Shown piece by piece: positions 17,858 to 26,848 of a stretch of 64,000 nucleotides of DNA. The translations under genes and the position numbers were made by a program. Each line of letters opens with the position of its first letter. Position 1 is the first letter of the stretch. Origin of the DNA: an uncultured Chitinophagaceae bacterium (GTDB taxonomy: Bacteria; Bacteroidota; Bacteroidia; Chitinophagales; Chitinophagaceae); contig CALGAP010000013.1 of assembly GCA_937958995.1 (NCBI GenBank), positions 1 to 64,000 on the forward strand, given 5' to 3'. The notes under the pieces were generated by a model. That model was given only the letters and a program-made list of their open reading frames with translations, was not told where the DNA came from and did not search any database.

Positions 17858-19439
17858 GTATCATAAATTCCTGCTCCAAAGTGAGCGAATGATCGTAGAT
17901 AAGTTTGATAAAATCGCGGCCATATTTCGCATAATAAGGCATGAAATTGTCAACGCGCTCCTGCAGACCATCCAGGGGGAATAATGCCGATTTCACCTGC
18001 TGAATTTGTCTTTGCTCCGCCTCATATTTCCGTTTCTCGGCGCGCAGCATTTTCTTTTCCAGTTCCTGCAGGGGTTTGATGGTTTTCGCCTGCAAAGCCT
18101 CCACGTGTTTTAATAGTGATTTGTCAACCGCGCCAGCTTTATTTTTCAATAGTTGAAAAACCTGCGTCGCAGCTTCCAGCTCGTTGTTCAGTTTCAGTTC
18201 GCCATTCTTATGCCGGCTTACCAGCGCGGTAAGCAACTCCTGGGAAGACTGAAAGAAATCTTTTATATCAAAACCTAATTTCCCGATTTTCTCCTGCCAT
18301 TTCTTTTCTACTATCAAAAATGAATTGCGCAGCACCAGCACCGGGAAGGGCACATTGTATGCATCAAAAAGATCTTTTAACTCCAGCCAATAAGCAGTTT
18401 CTCCGCCACCGCCCACGAATGCGATATTGGGCAACAGCGTTTCCTGGTAAACGCCGCGCAAAATCACGTTGGGGCTAAATCTTTCAGGATGCTCCGACAG
18501 TTCCTTTTGAACTTCTTCCTTTGAAAATTTTATGTCTGTGTCGCGCACTTCATACACACCATCTTTCAACTCTATTAAATTGCGGATGCCGTCTTTGAGG
18601 TAAAATAAATTGATGGCGCGCGGGTTGGCCTGCACCTTGTATTTTTCTCCCAGTCTTTCGATCGTCTTTTCAACGATGGAAGAGGGTTTTTGCGCAAAAA
18701 GATCATCTTCAAAAACCGGCTGCATAATGCGCTTCAGGTTGGCATTGTCGGGCAGCAGCACAATTAATCCATATTCCGCAAATAACTGGTGCAGCAGTTT
18801 GAAAGTGGCCGTTTGTATATCGGGACTGGCCAGGTAACAATCGCTGATCAATTGCACCAGCTCCCTGCCATGCGGCTGCACCGAGAGTTCACCGGAAATA
18901 CGATGAATAACGGCATCAAGTCCCTTTGTTTTCATTCTGCCAACGGCGCCGGTCTGTTGGGTGTTCCATACCAGCTTTTCACCGCTGAGAAAGATATGCC
19001 CCAGTTCATCCAGGTCGGCGTCTTCACTGCCCATCCAGAACACGGGAACAAATTCATAGCCGGGAAAATCTTTTTTCAATTGTTCAGCCAGCTTTATGGC
19101 ATGAACAATCTTGTAGATGAAATACAGGTGACCCGTAAAAATGGCCGGCTGGTGCGCCGTGCATATGGTGAAGGTATTTTCGCTGAGAAGTTTGTCGATA
19201 TTGTCCTGAACCGCTGCTACTGCAGGCACTGCTGCATATTGTTTTTTGAGTTCTTCTACCAAAAGCTGCCGGTGATTCGTGAAAGCTTTGCGATTATTGA
19301 TGGCTGCCTTCAACCCTTCTTTGCTTACCGGGTGCTGGTAAAATGACTGAAGCGAAAGAGACTGGTTGAGATAATCAACCGCGATTGCCGAAAAATAACC
19401 CGTATCTGCGTAAGGTAACCTGGTAGAATTACAATCCAT
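17835..19439 (-). CDS. bshC: Putative cysteine ligase BshC (bacillithiol biosynthesis)
   Basis: 534 residues from ATG 19439, which gives the family-typical start MDCNSTRLPYADTGYFSAI. Further upstream starts (to 19484) add an unlikely hydrophobic leader. Recognisable marks are CTAHQPAIFTGHLYFIYKI, FWMGSEDADLDELGHIF and AFVGGGGETAYWLELKDLF. A coiled-coil near residues 440-490 (KPLQELEKKMLRAEKRKYEA) is also typical. It is thought to add cysteine to GlcN-malate in the last step of bacillithiol synthesis. bshA and bshB are not in this window. Confidence 0.93.
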   Translation of the reverse strand: MDCNSTRLPYADTGYFSAIAVDYLNQSLSLQSFYQHPVSKEGLKAAINNRKAFTNHRQLLVEELKKQYAAVPAVAAVQDNIDKLLSENTFTICTAHQPAIFTGHLYFIYKIVHAIKLAEQLKKDFPGYEFVPVFWMGSEDADLDELGHIFLSGEKLVWNTQQTGAVGRMKTKGLDAVIHRISGELSVQPHGRELVQLISDCYLASPDIQTATFKLLHQLFAEYGLIVLLPDNANLKRIMQPVFEDDLFAQKPSSIVEKTIERLGEKYKVQANPRAINLFYLKDGIRNLIELKDGVYEVRDTDIKFSKEEVQKELSEHPERFSPNVILRGVYQETLLPNIAFVGGGGETAYWLELKDLFDAYNVPFPVLVLRNSFLIVEKKWQEKIGKLGFDIKDFFQSSQELLTALVSRHKNGELKLNNELEAATQVFQLLKNKAGAVDKSLLKHVEALQAKTIKPLQELEKKMLRAEKRKYEAEQRQIQQVKSALFPLDGLQERVDNFMPYYAKYGRDFIKLIYDHSLTLEQEFMILTLSNES

Positions 19440-19516
19440 AAAAAAATATGCGGGCATAAAAATAATACCTGTGGCACAAGCCATTCACCTCAATCGTCAA
19501 ATTTAACGTTCCATTA

Positions 19517-20347
19517 CTACTTTAGTTCATAAGCCACCACGGTGTTTTTCCAGAAAGTGGGAACATACAGGATTTTATTTTTAGGATCATAACCGATATC
19601 GGCAGCATTGATCTTTTGTTCGCGGGTATCCAGCAGAATGGTCTTGGTGCCATCAGTGTTTACATGCCAGATAACACCGCCCCAGCAACTCACGATATAG
19701 TTGTTGCCGCCGACATTTTCGATGCCATCGGTGCCGCCTTCCATACCATCAGTTATTTTCTGAAGCGATTTGTCTTTACCCAGTTTATATAATATGCCAT
19801 TGTCGAGTATGAAGAAATTCTTTTTGTGCCACAACACGCCATTGGGTCTTGCAAGACCATCTACATATAATTCGGGAGTACCGTTCACAATGCGGAAGAC
19901 TTTCTTGCCTTGTGAGTCAGAAACATATACCGCGCCTTTTTTGTCGACGGTGATATCATTTAATCCCTGCGCATCAGGAAGAGTAATACTGTTTTCAACG
20001 GTGCCGGTCGCCACATTGATCACATGCACTTTATTGAGATCGGCTACGTACAATTTGCCTTTATAAAGACCCATACCTTTCGGCGCGTTGAATCCTTGTA
20101 CCCATTCGGCATTGATGATCTTGCCATCAAGTCCCACTTTTGCCACGGAGCCTTTGCCGTCCTGCGCCCAGGGATCGGTGCCGTCGATATTCGTTACATA
20201 CAGCACTTTATTTTTCGCGTCGTAATAAACAGATTCCGGCACTTTAAGCGCAGAGTCGGTTTCCCATTTTTTGACCAGTTGGGGAATTTGTGCGGTAACG
20301 GCGAATGAAATGCTGAGCAATGCGGCAGAAAAAATGGTTTTCCTCAT
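19517..20347 (-). CDS. Secreted SMP-30/gluconolactonase-like beta-propeller
   Basis: 276 residues from ATG 20347, with signal peptide MRKTIFSAALLSISFAVTAQ. The body is a six-bladed propeller with YWTN-like blade motifs (NKVLYVTNIDGTDPWAQDG, GKLYVADLNKVHVIN, GAVYVSDSQGKKVFRI, NILYVPTFWKNTVVAYEL). It probably acts in the periplasm as a lactonase or ligand sensor; the substrate is not visible. It sits 42 bp after the oxidoreductase gene on the same strand and may share its transcript. Confidence 0.75.
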   Translation of the reverse strand: MRKTIFSAALLSISFAVTAQIPQLVKKWETDSALKVPESVYYDAKNKVLYVTNIDGTDPWAQDGKGSVAKVGLDGKIINAEWVQGFNAPKGMGLYKGKLYVADLNKVHVINVATGTVENSITLPDAQGLNDITVDKKGAVYVSDSQGKKVFRIVNGTPELYVDGLARPNGVLWHKKNFFILDNGILYKLGKDKSLQKITDGMEGGTDGIENVGGNNYIVSCWGGVIWHVNTDGTKTILLDTREQKINAADIGYDPKNKILYVPTFWKNTVVAYELK

Positions 20348-20389
20348 ACGACAAATTTTTATGAGGTTTAAATATACGACTAACCACAC

Positions 20390-21640
20390 TTATCCGAAGC
20401 GCTCTACGCTAAATGCCGCAATATTGATCGAAGTTTTTTGGTTGCCTACCATCTCTTCCACCAGTTTTCCGGTACCCGCCGCCAGTGAAAGTCCCAGCAT
20501 GGCATGTCCGCCGGCAAACACGATATTGCTATACCGGCTATGGCGCCCAATGTAAGGAAGTCCGTCAGGAGAAAGCGGGCGCAGACCGCTCACAATTTTT
20601 TCGGGAGGCATGAATTCAACAGGCAGATCGGGATAATAACTTTTTGCTGCATCAAAAATGGCGCGCGCCCTTTTGATGAGCATGGGAGAATTGAGGCCGC
20701 TGATCTCCATGGTGCCGCCCATACGCAGGTCGGGGCCCATGGGTGTCATCGCAGTTCGACGATCGACCAGGATGGCCGGATATCGCAGGTTGCGCTCTAT
20801 ATTCTTATAGGTCATGCTATAACCCTTGCCCGCCTGCATCAGTATTTTGATGCCGAGCTTGGAGGCAATCACCGGCATCCAGGAGCCGTTGGCGATAACG
20901 AGTTCTTCGCAATCAAATTTTCCCTTATCAGTAATAACCGCTGTAACCTTATCGCCTGCTTTTTCAAAACCCGTCACCTCGCATTTCAATTCTATACGCA
21001 CGCCGCTGTTCAGCAAATGGTCTTTCAGCGTTTGCATAAAATCGCCGGGATGCAGGTGGCAATCGATCGGGTACAACACGCCACCGCGCACACTCACCTC
21101 CACATCGGGCTCCATAGCCTGCACTTCCTGCGCGTTGTAAAATCGTGTTTCAATACCATACTTCTTTGCTTCTTCACCCAATTCGCGTTCGTGCTTTTCA
21201 ACTGCTGCACTCTTATAGAGCATGAAGCATCCGACCTCCTGCATACGAAACTTGTTGCCGAGTTCATTCCTGATATCGAGGGTGAGGTCACGGCTGAGAT
21301 GCAGTATATCGTTCAACGGCGGAATATTTCTCTCCATCGTTTTGGCATTGGCCTGCCTCCAGAAGGTAAGCCCCCAGCGGATCAGCGCGCCATTCAGTCG
21401 CGGTTTTATATAAAACGGGCTGGTACTGCTCAGCATCCAGCGCAATCCTTTCGCTACAATACCCGGCGAAGCCAGCGGAATAAAATGGCTGGGCGAAACA
21501 TAACCCGCATTCACAAACGAAGCGCCGCTGTTCATTTCCCCTTTTTCAATGATCGTAACCTGGTAGCCCGCCTTGTTGAGATAGTATGCGCAGCAAAGCC
21601 CGATTACACCGCCGCCAATGATGATAACTTGTTTACTCAT
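20390..21640 (-). CDS. FAD-dependent D-amino-acid dehydrogenase-like oxidoreductase (DadA family)
   Basis: 416 residues from ATG 21640. The N-terminal FAD site is VIIIGGGVIGLCCAYYLNKAGY, cut here to its core GGGVIG with the acidic end TIIEKGEMNSG. The DAO domain continues with GAFSFVNAG-like SFVNAGYVSP and ends GLRPLSPDGLPYIGRH and GGHAMLGLSLAAGTGKLV. This ending is shared by DadA and hydroxyproline-linked D-amino-acid dehydrogenases. Oxidative deamination of a D-amino acid (or D-hydroxyproline) is likely. A ketoglutarate-semialdehyde-type dehydrogenase is 1.3 kb away on the same strand, which is compatible with a hydroxyproline-like pathway but not proof. Confidence 0.85.
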   Translation of the reverse strand: MSKQVIIIGGGVIGLCCAYYLNKAGYQVTIIEKGEMNSGASFVNAGYVSPSHFIPLASPGIVAKGLRWMLSSTSPFYIKPRLNGALIRWGLTFWRQANAKTMERNIPPLNDILHLSRDLTLDIRNELGNKFRMQEVGCFMLYKSAAVEKHERELGEEAKKYGIETRFYNAQEVQAMEPDVEVSVRGGVLYPIDCHLHPGDFMQTLKDHLLNSGVRIELKCEVTGFEKAGDKVTAVITDKGKFDCEELVIANGSWMPVIASKLGIKILMQAGKGYSMTYKNIERNLRYPAILVDRRTAMTPMGPDLRMGGTMEISGLNSPMLIKRARAIFDAAKSYYPDLPVEFMPPEKIVSGLRPLSPDGLPYIGRHSRYSNIVFAGGHAMLGLSLAAGTGKLVEEMVGNQKTSINIAAFSVERFG

Positions 21641-21646
21641 AAATGA

Positions 21647-21700
21647 AAGAATCGAATAAGACTGCAAATGTACTGTGCAGTCCTATTCGATTCTTTTTTT
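21647..21700. promoter_or_regulatory. Near-perfect 20-bp inverted repeat with a -7 box in its loop
   Basis: Arms 21647-21666 and 21676-21695 differ at one position (AAGAATCGAATAAGACTGCA against AAGAATCGAATAGGACTGCA). The central 21665-21672 gives TACATTTG on the minus strand, a perfect -7 box 24 nt before the oxidoreductase ATG. An A/T run flanks the outer side. It could be the galM terminator, the downstream promoter with an operator-like palindrome, or both. Confidence 0.6.
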
Positions 21701-21758
21701 GCGGGAAACTGCGGGTCGGTCAACCGCAGTGATGGCTCACCCCCGAGGGTGGCCCACC

Positions 21759-22919
21759 CTATTTTGTTGAGAATTTGTAAACGGTGGTTTGCGTATAGGT
21801 TTCTCCCGGGCGCAGTATCGTATTGGGAAAATGCGGGTGGTTGGGAGAATCGGGGAAATGCTGTGTTTCCAGGCAAAGACCGGCATGCTTCACATATTTC
21901 TGTCCATCGCGGGTATGTTTCAGCCTGCCGTCCAGGAAATTGCCCGAATAGAACTGAACGCCGGGCTCAGTAGTGAACACTTCCATATAGCGGCCCGAGC
22001 CGGGATGATAGAGCGTGGCAATCAGCTCCAGGCCGTTGCCATCCCTTCTCAGCACCCAGTTGTGATCGTAGCCGCCCGGCACCTGCGCAATATCCCGGCC
22101 GATGGGCTTGGCGGTGGTAAAATCCATCGGCGTACCTGCTACGGGCGGATTTTTACCGGTTGGTATCAATACATTATTTACTTCAGTAAAACTATCTGCC
22201 TTCAGCATCAGCTCATGACCCAGGATAGTTGAGTCGGCGCCGGCCGATAAGTTGAAGTAAGCGTGATTGGTAAGATTCACCGGCGTGGCTTTATCGGTGG
22301 TAGCGCTATACTCTATCTTCAGCTCATTGTCGTTGGTAAGCGTATAGGTGACAGACACATTCAGGTTGCCTGGGTACCCTTCTTCACCATCTTTGCTGAG
22401 GTAGGTAAATTTCACGGCATTGTCGCCCACCGGCTCGCCATTCCACAATACTTTATCGAAGCCCTTGATGCCACCGTGCAACGACTGCCCATTGTTGTTC
22501 CTGGCAAGGGTATAGGTCTGTCCATCGAGCGTAAATCGGCCGTTCGCAATGCGGTTGCCATAGCGGCCCACGATGCTGCCGAAATAAGGATTACCCGGCT
22601 GCAGGTAGCCTGCGAGCGAGTCAAAACCCAGCACTACGTTGCCGCGCGACTGGTTCTTATCGAGCGTGATGATATCGGTAACAGTGGCGCCATAGTTAAT
22701 CAGTTTTACGATCATGCCTTTTTCGTTGGTGATCGTGTATTGTGTAACTATAGCGTCGCCAATTTTTCCGTATTCAGCCTGTGTTACGCTTGCTTTTGCC
22801 ACAGAGGCAGAGTCGGGATTGGCGTCGTTATTTTCTGCTGCATTATCATTGCAGGCAATCATTGGAGAAACAGCCATCAGCGTTAAAAAGATTTGGGTGA
22901 AGAAGTGGTTTTTTTCCAT
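21759..22919 (-). CDS. galM: Aldose 1-epimerase (mutarotase) lipoprotein
   Basis: 386 residues. The N-terminus is a lipoprotein signal (lipobox MIAC at about residues 20-23) with a short acidic linker, so the enzyme is probably anchored in a periplasmic-facing membrane. GalM marks are GNRIANGRFTLDGQTYTLA, NNNGQSLHGGIKGFDK, the catalytic His in VNLTNHAYFNL and catalytic Glu in GLCLETQHFPDSPNH. It interconverts alpha and beta anomers of glucose or galactose. Membrane-anchored mutarotases are common in Bacteroidota. Confidence 0.93.
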   Translation of the reverse strand: MEKNHFFTQIFLTLMAVSPMIACNDNAAENNDANPDSASVAKASVTQAEYGKIGDAIVTQYTITNEKGMIVKLINYGATVTDIITLDKNQSRGNVVLGFDSLAGYLQPGNPYFGSIVGRYGNRIANGRFTLDGQTYTLARNNNGQSLHGGIKGFDKVLWNGEPVGDNAVKFTYLSKDGEEGYPGNLNVSVTYTLTNDNELKIEYSATTDKATPVNLTNHAYFNLSAGADSTILGHELMLKADSFTEVNNVLIPTGKNPPVAGTPMDFTTAKPIGRDIAQVPGGYDHNWVLRRDGNGLELIATLYHPGSGRYMEVFTTEPGVQFYSGNFLDGRLKHTRDGQKYVKHAGLCLETQHFPDSPNHPHFPNTILRPGETYTQTTVYKFSTK

Positions 22920-22987
22920 ATGTGTTGCTTGTTGTTGGTAGCGGTAAAATAGTTGTCAATTTAACACTTTTTCACTTATCCAATCAT

Positions 22988-24475
22988 TCATTTTGTAACG
23001 GGCGCTTTGGTCAGTTCATTATTCACTGTTCTCCAAATGCCCAGCGGGTTGCTGTTTTTCAATTCATCGGGTAAAAACGCGTCGGGCCAGTTCTGGTAAG
23101 CAACCGGTCTTGCAAAACGCTTGATGGCGTCGGCGCCCACCGAGGTAAAGCGCGGATCGGTAGTAGCGGGGAATGGTCCGCCGTGATGCATGGCCAGCGC
23201 CACTTCCACACCCGTAGGCACGCTGTTTACTATAAAGCGCCCGCAGATATCCTGCACTGCATCGGTGAGCGAAGTATGTTCGCGCAGGTCGTTTTCAGTG
23301 GCCATTAATGTGGCAGTGAGTTGCCCTTCCAGGTGACGCGCCACTTCCACCATTTCATTTACATCTTTGCAACGCACCACGATAGAATACGGGCCGAATA
23401 CTTCCTGGTGCAATACAGGATTATTTAAGAATGCCTGCCCGGTGGCAGAAGCAAGGGTAGGTATGCCCTGGATCTCTCCTGCTTCGGTGGCAGACGTTGC
23501 AACAACCGTTACATCTTTTTGCGCAAGCGCTTTTTCACGATTTGCCTTATATCCCTTTGCAATGCCGGGGTGCAACATAGGTGCGGGCGCTACTTTCGCA
23601 ATCTCCTCTCCCAACATCTTTATGAACTGTTGCAGATCCTCGCCATCTGCGCCGATGATAAGACCGGGATTAGTGCAGAATTGTCCCACGCCCTGTGTAA
23701 TCGATCCGGCGTACATCCTGGCGATGTCAACAGCCGATTCTTTCAGTTTGCCGGGATATAAGAATACGGGATTGATGCTACCCATTTCCGCAAACACCGG
23801 TATCGGCATTTTGCGCTGGTTGCCCCAATCGAACAATGCTTTGCCTCCGAGATATGAGCCTGTAAAGCCAACAGCCCGCGTATAATCATGGGTCACCAAA
23901 GCTTTGCCCACTTCCACCGATGCGCCGTGTACATGCGCAAAAATGCCTTCGGGCAAGTTATTATCTTTAGCCACTTCCAGTATCAGTTGAGCTACCATTT
24001 CAGAAGTTTTTGCGTGCGCGGGATGCGCTTTTACCACCACCGGGCAACCTGCTGCCAGGGCACTGGCCGTATCACCGCCCGCAGTAGAATATGCAAAGGG
24101 AAAATTGCTTGCGCCAAAAACGACTACCGGCCCCAATGGCACCAGCATTTTGCGCAAGTCTGGTTTAGGTGGATTTCGGTCGGGAATAGCAGTATCGATG
24201 CGCGCCTCCAGCCAGTCGCCGCGCTCGCAGGCATCGGCATAACTATCGAGTTGAAAAACGGTGCGCGCCCTTTCAGATCGCAAACGCGCTTCGGGCAGGT
24301 TGGTTTCCTGCATGGCGGTTTGTATCAGTTCATCGCCACTGTTTTCCAACGCACGGGCAATGGCGTGCATAAAGGCGGCACGTTGTTTCAGTGAATATTT
24401 TCTGTATTGAAGAAATGCCTTCCAGGATTTAGACATCACTTCATTGATCTCGGAAATGGTAGCGTCTTTGAACAT
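22988..24475 (-). CDS. Aldehyde dehydrogenase, 2,5-dioxovalerate (ketoglutarate semialdehyde) type
   Basis: 495 residues from ATG 24475 (a longer frame to 24601 lacks support). It belongs to the NADP-linked ALDH branch that oxidises alpha-ketoglutarate semialdehyde: VFGASNFPFAYSTAGGDTASAL, catalytic Glu E230 (FAEMGSINPVF) and nucleophile C267 (QGVGQFCTNPG). The C-terminal VALAMHHGGPFPATTDPRFTSVG is typical of this branch. These enzymes end sugar-acid and hydroxyproline pathways. A perfect -7 box TACTTTTG lies at 24508-24515. It may work with the D-amino-acid dehydrogenase-like gene downstream. Confidence 0.88.
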   Translation of the reverse strand: MFKDATISEINEVMSKSWKAFLQYRKYSLKQRAAFMHAIARALENSGDELIQTAMQETNLPEARLRSERARTVFQLDSYADACERGDWLEARIDTAIPDRNPPKPDLRKMLVPLGPVVVFGASNFPFAYSTAGGDTASALAAGCPVVVKAHPAHAKTSEMVAQLILEVAKDNNLPEGIFAHVHGASVEVGKALVTHDYTRAVGFTGSYLGGKALFDWGNQRKMPIPVFAEMGSINPVFLYPGKLKESAVDIARMYAGSITQGVGQFCTNPGLIIGADGEDLQQFIKMLGEEIAKVAPAPMLHPGIAKGYKANREKALAQKDVTVVATSATEAGEIQGIPTLASATGQAFLNNPVLHQEVFGPYSIVVRCKDVNEMVEVARHLEGQLTATLMATENDLREHTSLTDAVQDICGRFIVNSVPTGVEVALAMHHGGPFPATTDPRFTSVGADAIKRFARPVAYQNWPDAFLPDELKNSNPLGIWRTVNNELTKAPVTK

Positions 24476-24823
24476 GAGCTTGATTTTTTGGTGTGGAATG
24501 GGACTTGCAAAAGTATTGACAATGCCCAATCGAATATGTTTGTGTGAAAGTGGACAAGTATTAACAATCCTTCCTCCCGATTGGTTACACTTCACCGCCA
24601 AAAAACCTGACGCCGGCTTGCGCCGGCTGTCAGGAGAGTTGCCATCTTGTTGAGTAAACGAGAATGGTAAGTTTAGGCAGCACGGATTTGTTCAGAACCT
24701 AAAACCAACCCGTGCGTAGAAAAATATCTAAAATTATTAAAATATAAATTGGGCATCGCGAATATATAGAATACCAGCGTTTTTCGCCCGATTTTTTTGA
24801 TTTTCTCTAATAAGTTGGGACTC
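24476..24823. other. 348-bp intergenic region
   Basis: This gap lies between rimO and the aldehyde dehydrogenase. It contains the dehydrogenase -7 box (24508-24515, minus) and an imperfect GC-rich hairpin CCTGACGCCGGC / GCCGGCTGTCAGG at 24606-24634 that may end the rimO transcript or be a repeat remnant. The rest is AT-rich with no coding frame. Confidence 0.5.
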
Positions 24824-26131
24824 CTATTGAACTTCACCCTCCAAATCGTAATCGTAGGCCTTGGTGATGGTCACATTCACAAATTCGCCTATGGGTAGTT
24901 TGCGGTCGGCTTTTATGATTACTTCGTTGTCTACTTCCACGCTATCAAATTCGGTGCGGCCCAGGTAGCGGCCTGCCTCTTTTTTATCGATCAGGGTCTT
25001 GAAAGTCTTGCCTACTTTTTCCAGGTTCTTTTCATAACTGATATCCTGTTGCACTTCCATCACTTCCTTCGCGCGACGTTCTTTTTCTGCTGCGGGAATA
25101 TTATCTTCCATCGCATAGGCGGGCGTGCCTTCTTCGTGCGAATAGGTAAAAATGCCCACACGGTCGAAGCGGTGTTGTATGAGGAATTGCTTCAGTTCTT
25201 CCACATCATCTTCTGTTTCGCCAGGAAAACCTGCAATCAGTGTCGTGCGCAGGCAAATGCCCGGTACTTTTTCGCGAATTGCTGCAATCAGGTCATTCAT
25301 TTCAGCACGGGTGATCTGGCGGCGCATTGCCTTCAGCATATTGTCGCTGGCGTGTTGCAGCGGAATATCGAGATAGTTGCAGATATTTTCGCGCTCGCGC
25401 ATTACATCCAATACTTCCAATGGAAATTTGGAGGGGTAAGCATAATGCAGTCGAATCCACTCCAGTCCTTTTACATCAGCCAGTCGATTGAGCAGTTCAG
25501 GCAGCATGCGCTTTTTGTAAATATCCAGGCCATAGTAAGTCAGCTCCTGCGCAATCAGCATGATTTCTTTTACGCCTCTCTGCACCAGCTTTTCCGCTTC
25601 AGCTACCAACACTTCCATAGGCTTGCTTACATGCTGGCCGCGCATCAGGGGTATGGCGCAAAAAGCACAGGTGCGGTTGCAGCCTTCGGAAATTTTCAAG
25701 TAGGCATAATGTTTGGGAGTGGCCAGCAGCCGCTCTCCAAGCAATTCAGATTTATAATCGGCTTCGAGTGTTTTTAAGATCAGTGGCAGTTCCATGGTAC
25801 CAAACCATGAATCCACTTCAGGTATTTCCTGTTCCAGGCTGTCGCGGTAGCGCTCGCTGAGGCAGCCGGTAACGTACACCTTGTCCAGCTTGCCTTTTTT
25901 CTTCAGCTCCACCTGGTGCAGAATGGTATTGATGCTCTCTTCCTTGGCTTTCTCGATGAAGCCGCAGGTGTTCACGATCACAATATTGTGATCGGTCTTG
26001 CGGTTTTCATGCACCACTTCCATATCATTGGCCTGCAGCTGGCCACTCAACACTTCGCTGTCAACCATATTCTTGCTGCAGCCCAGTGTAATAATGTTGA
26101 TTTTATTCTTCTTCAGCGAACCGCTCTTCAT
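24824..26131 (-). CDS. rimO: Ribosomal protein S12 methylthiotransferase RimO
   Basis: 435 residues from ATG 26131. It is a radical-SAM enzyme that methylthiolates an aspartate of ribosomal protein S12. The N-terminal MTTase domain has its cluster cysteines at C18 (TLGCSKN), C56 (NTCGF) and C90 (VTGCLSERY). The radical-SAM cysteines are C151, C155 and C158 (GCNRTCAFCAIP). A C-terminal TRAM domain starts near KVGKTFKTLIDKKE. The LGCSKNMVDSE opening separates it from MiaB. Promoter boxes lie at 26150-26181. Confidence 0.95.
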   Translation of the reverse strand: MKSGSLKKNKINIITLGCSKNMVDSEVLSGQLQANDMEVVHENRKTDHNIVIVNTCGFIEKAKEESINTILHQVELKKKGKLDKVYVTGCLSERYRDSLEQEIPEVDSWFGTMELPLILKTLEADYKSELLGERLLATPKHYAYLKISEGCNRTCAFCAIPLMRGQHVSKPMEVLVAEAEKLVQRGVKEIMLIAQELTYYGLDIYKKRMLPELLNRLADVKGLEWIRLHYAYPSKFPLEVLDVMRERENICNYLDIPLQHASDNMLKAMRRQITRAEMNDLIAAIREKVPGICLRTTLIAGFPGETEDDVEELKQFLIQHRFDRVGIFTYSHEEGTPAYAMEDNIPAAEKERRAKEVMEVQQDISYEKNLEKVGKTFKTLIDKKEAGRYLGRTEFDSVEVDNEVIIKADRKLPIGEFVNVTITKAYDYDLEGEVQ

Positions 26132-26149
26132 GATTTTCAAAATAGCGGG

Positions 26150-26181
26150 CAAAGGTACGTCGTTATTATGGGGTTGACAAG
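26150..26181 (-). promoter_or_regulatory. rimO promoter
   Basis: On the minus strand CTTG (26181-26178, one mismatch to TTTG), 20 nt, then a perfect -7 box TACCTTTG (26157-26150). The rimO ATG begins 19 nt past the box. Confidence 0.6.
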
Positions 26182-26205
26182 TAATAAAGAGAAGCCCTAC
26201 ATTTG
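26173..26205 (+). promoter_or_regulatory. Promoter of the small outer-membrane protein
   Basis: GTTG (26173-26176), 21 nt, then a perfect -7 box TACATTTG (26198-26205). Its -33 element lies between the two boxes of the divergent rimO promoter, so the two polymerase sites overlap. Confidence 0.6.
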
Positions 26206-26242
26206 GCACGATATTTTATAAAATGCCTATAAAATCTTTATT

Positions 26243-26722
26243 ATGAAGAGACTAAGCGTTGTTGCTTTTTTCATCATTCTTGCCCTTAGCAGCCAGACCG
26301 TAGTAGCACAATCTACCGGCAGCACCTACCGTACTGCTCTTGGCGCTAAAATATATTTTGGCGATGGCACCATTGGTGGCATCAACATAAAGCATTTCCT
26401 CAACAGCAATGGGGCCCTGGAGGGATCTTTATTATTTCGACATGGTGCCGTCGGCATCGAAGGCCAGTACGACTGGCACGGTGATATTACCGGCGCCACC
26501 GGCCTGAAATGGTATGTTGGCGGTGGCGGCCTCCTGGCATTTTCCACCCGCAAACATCATGACGACGACGTATCGTTCGCCCTCAAAGGCGCACTCGGCC
26601 TCGACTACAAATTTACCGGCGCCCCCATCAACATTTCCTTCGACGTCAACCCGATTTTTGTGCTCACACCCGTAACGGATTTTGATTTCTGGGCCGGCCT
26701 GGCGTTTCGTTTTACTTTCTGA
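26243..26722 (+). CDS. Small outer-membrane beta-barrel-like protein
   Basis: 159 residues with a signal peptide (about 1-22, ending VVAQ). The mature part alternates polar and hydrophobic residues in short strands separated by GN/DG turns and ends in aromatic Phe (WAGLAFRFTF), as outer-membrane barrels do. It probably forms an eight-stranded barrel. No specific function is recognised. Confidence 0.65.
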   Translation: MKRLSVVAFFIILALSSQTVVAQSTGSTYRTALGAKIYFGDGTIGGINIKHFLNSNGALEGSLLFRHGAVGIEGQYDWHGDITGATGLKWYVGGGGLLAFSTRKHHDDDVSFALKGALGLDYKFTGAPINISFDVNPIFVLTPVTDFDFWAGLAFRFTF

Positions 26723-26734
26723 AACGGGACGAAG

Positions 26735-26845
26735 ATTGAAGACTGAACAAGGAACAGGGAAGGCAGAATAGGGATGTAAGAAGTGAATTATAAGCCGCTT
26801 CATACTTCCTTATTCAGCCTTCCCTGTTCAATCTTCCATCTTCGA
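26735..26845. repeat. Imperfect inverted repeat of GAAGATTGAAGA type
   Basis: The left arm GAAGATTGAAGACTGAAC and following AGGGAAGGCAGAATAGG pair, with a 10-nt gap, with the reverse complement of the right arm (GCCTTCCCTGTTCAATCTTC region). It lies between the convergent outer-membrane protein gene and ftsY and may act as a terminator for both. Confidence 0.6.
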
Positions 26846-26848
26846 TGC

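Noticed and set aside
20504..21646. 380-codon open frame opposite the DadA-like gene
   Set aside because: It is antisense to a clear FAD oxidoreductase and has low-complexity, His-rich translation.
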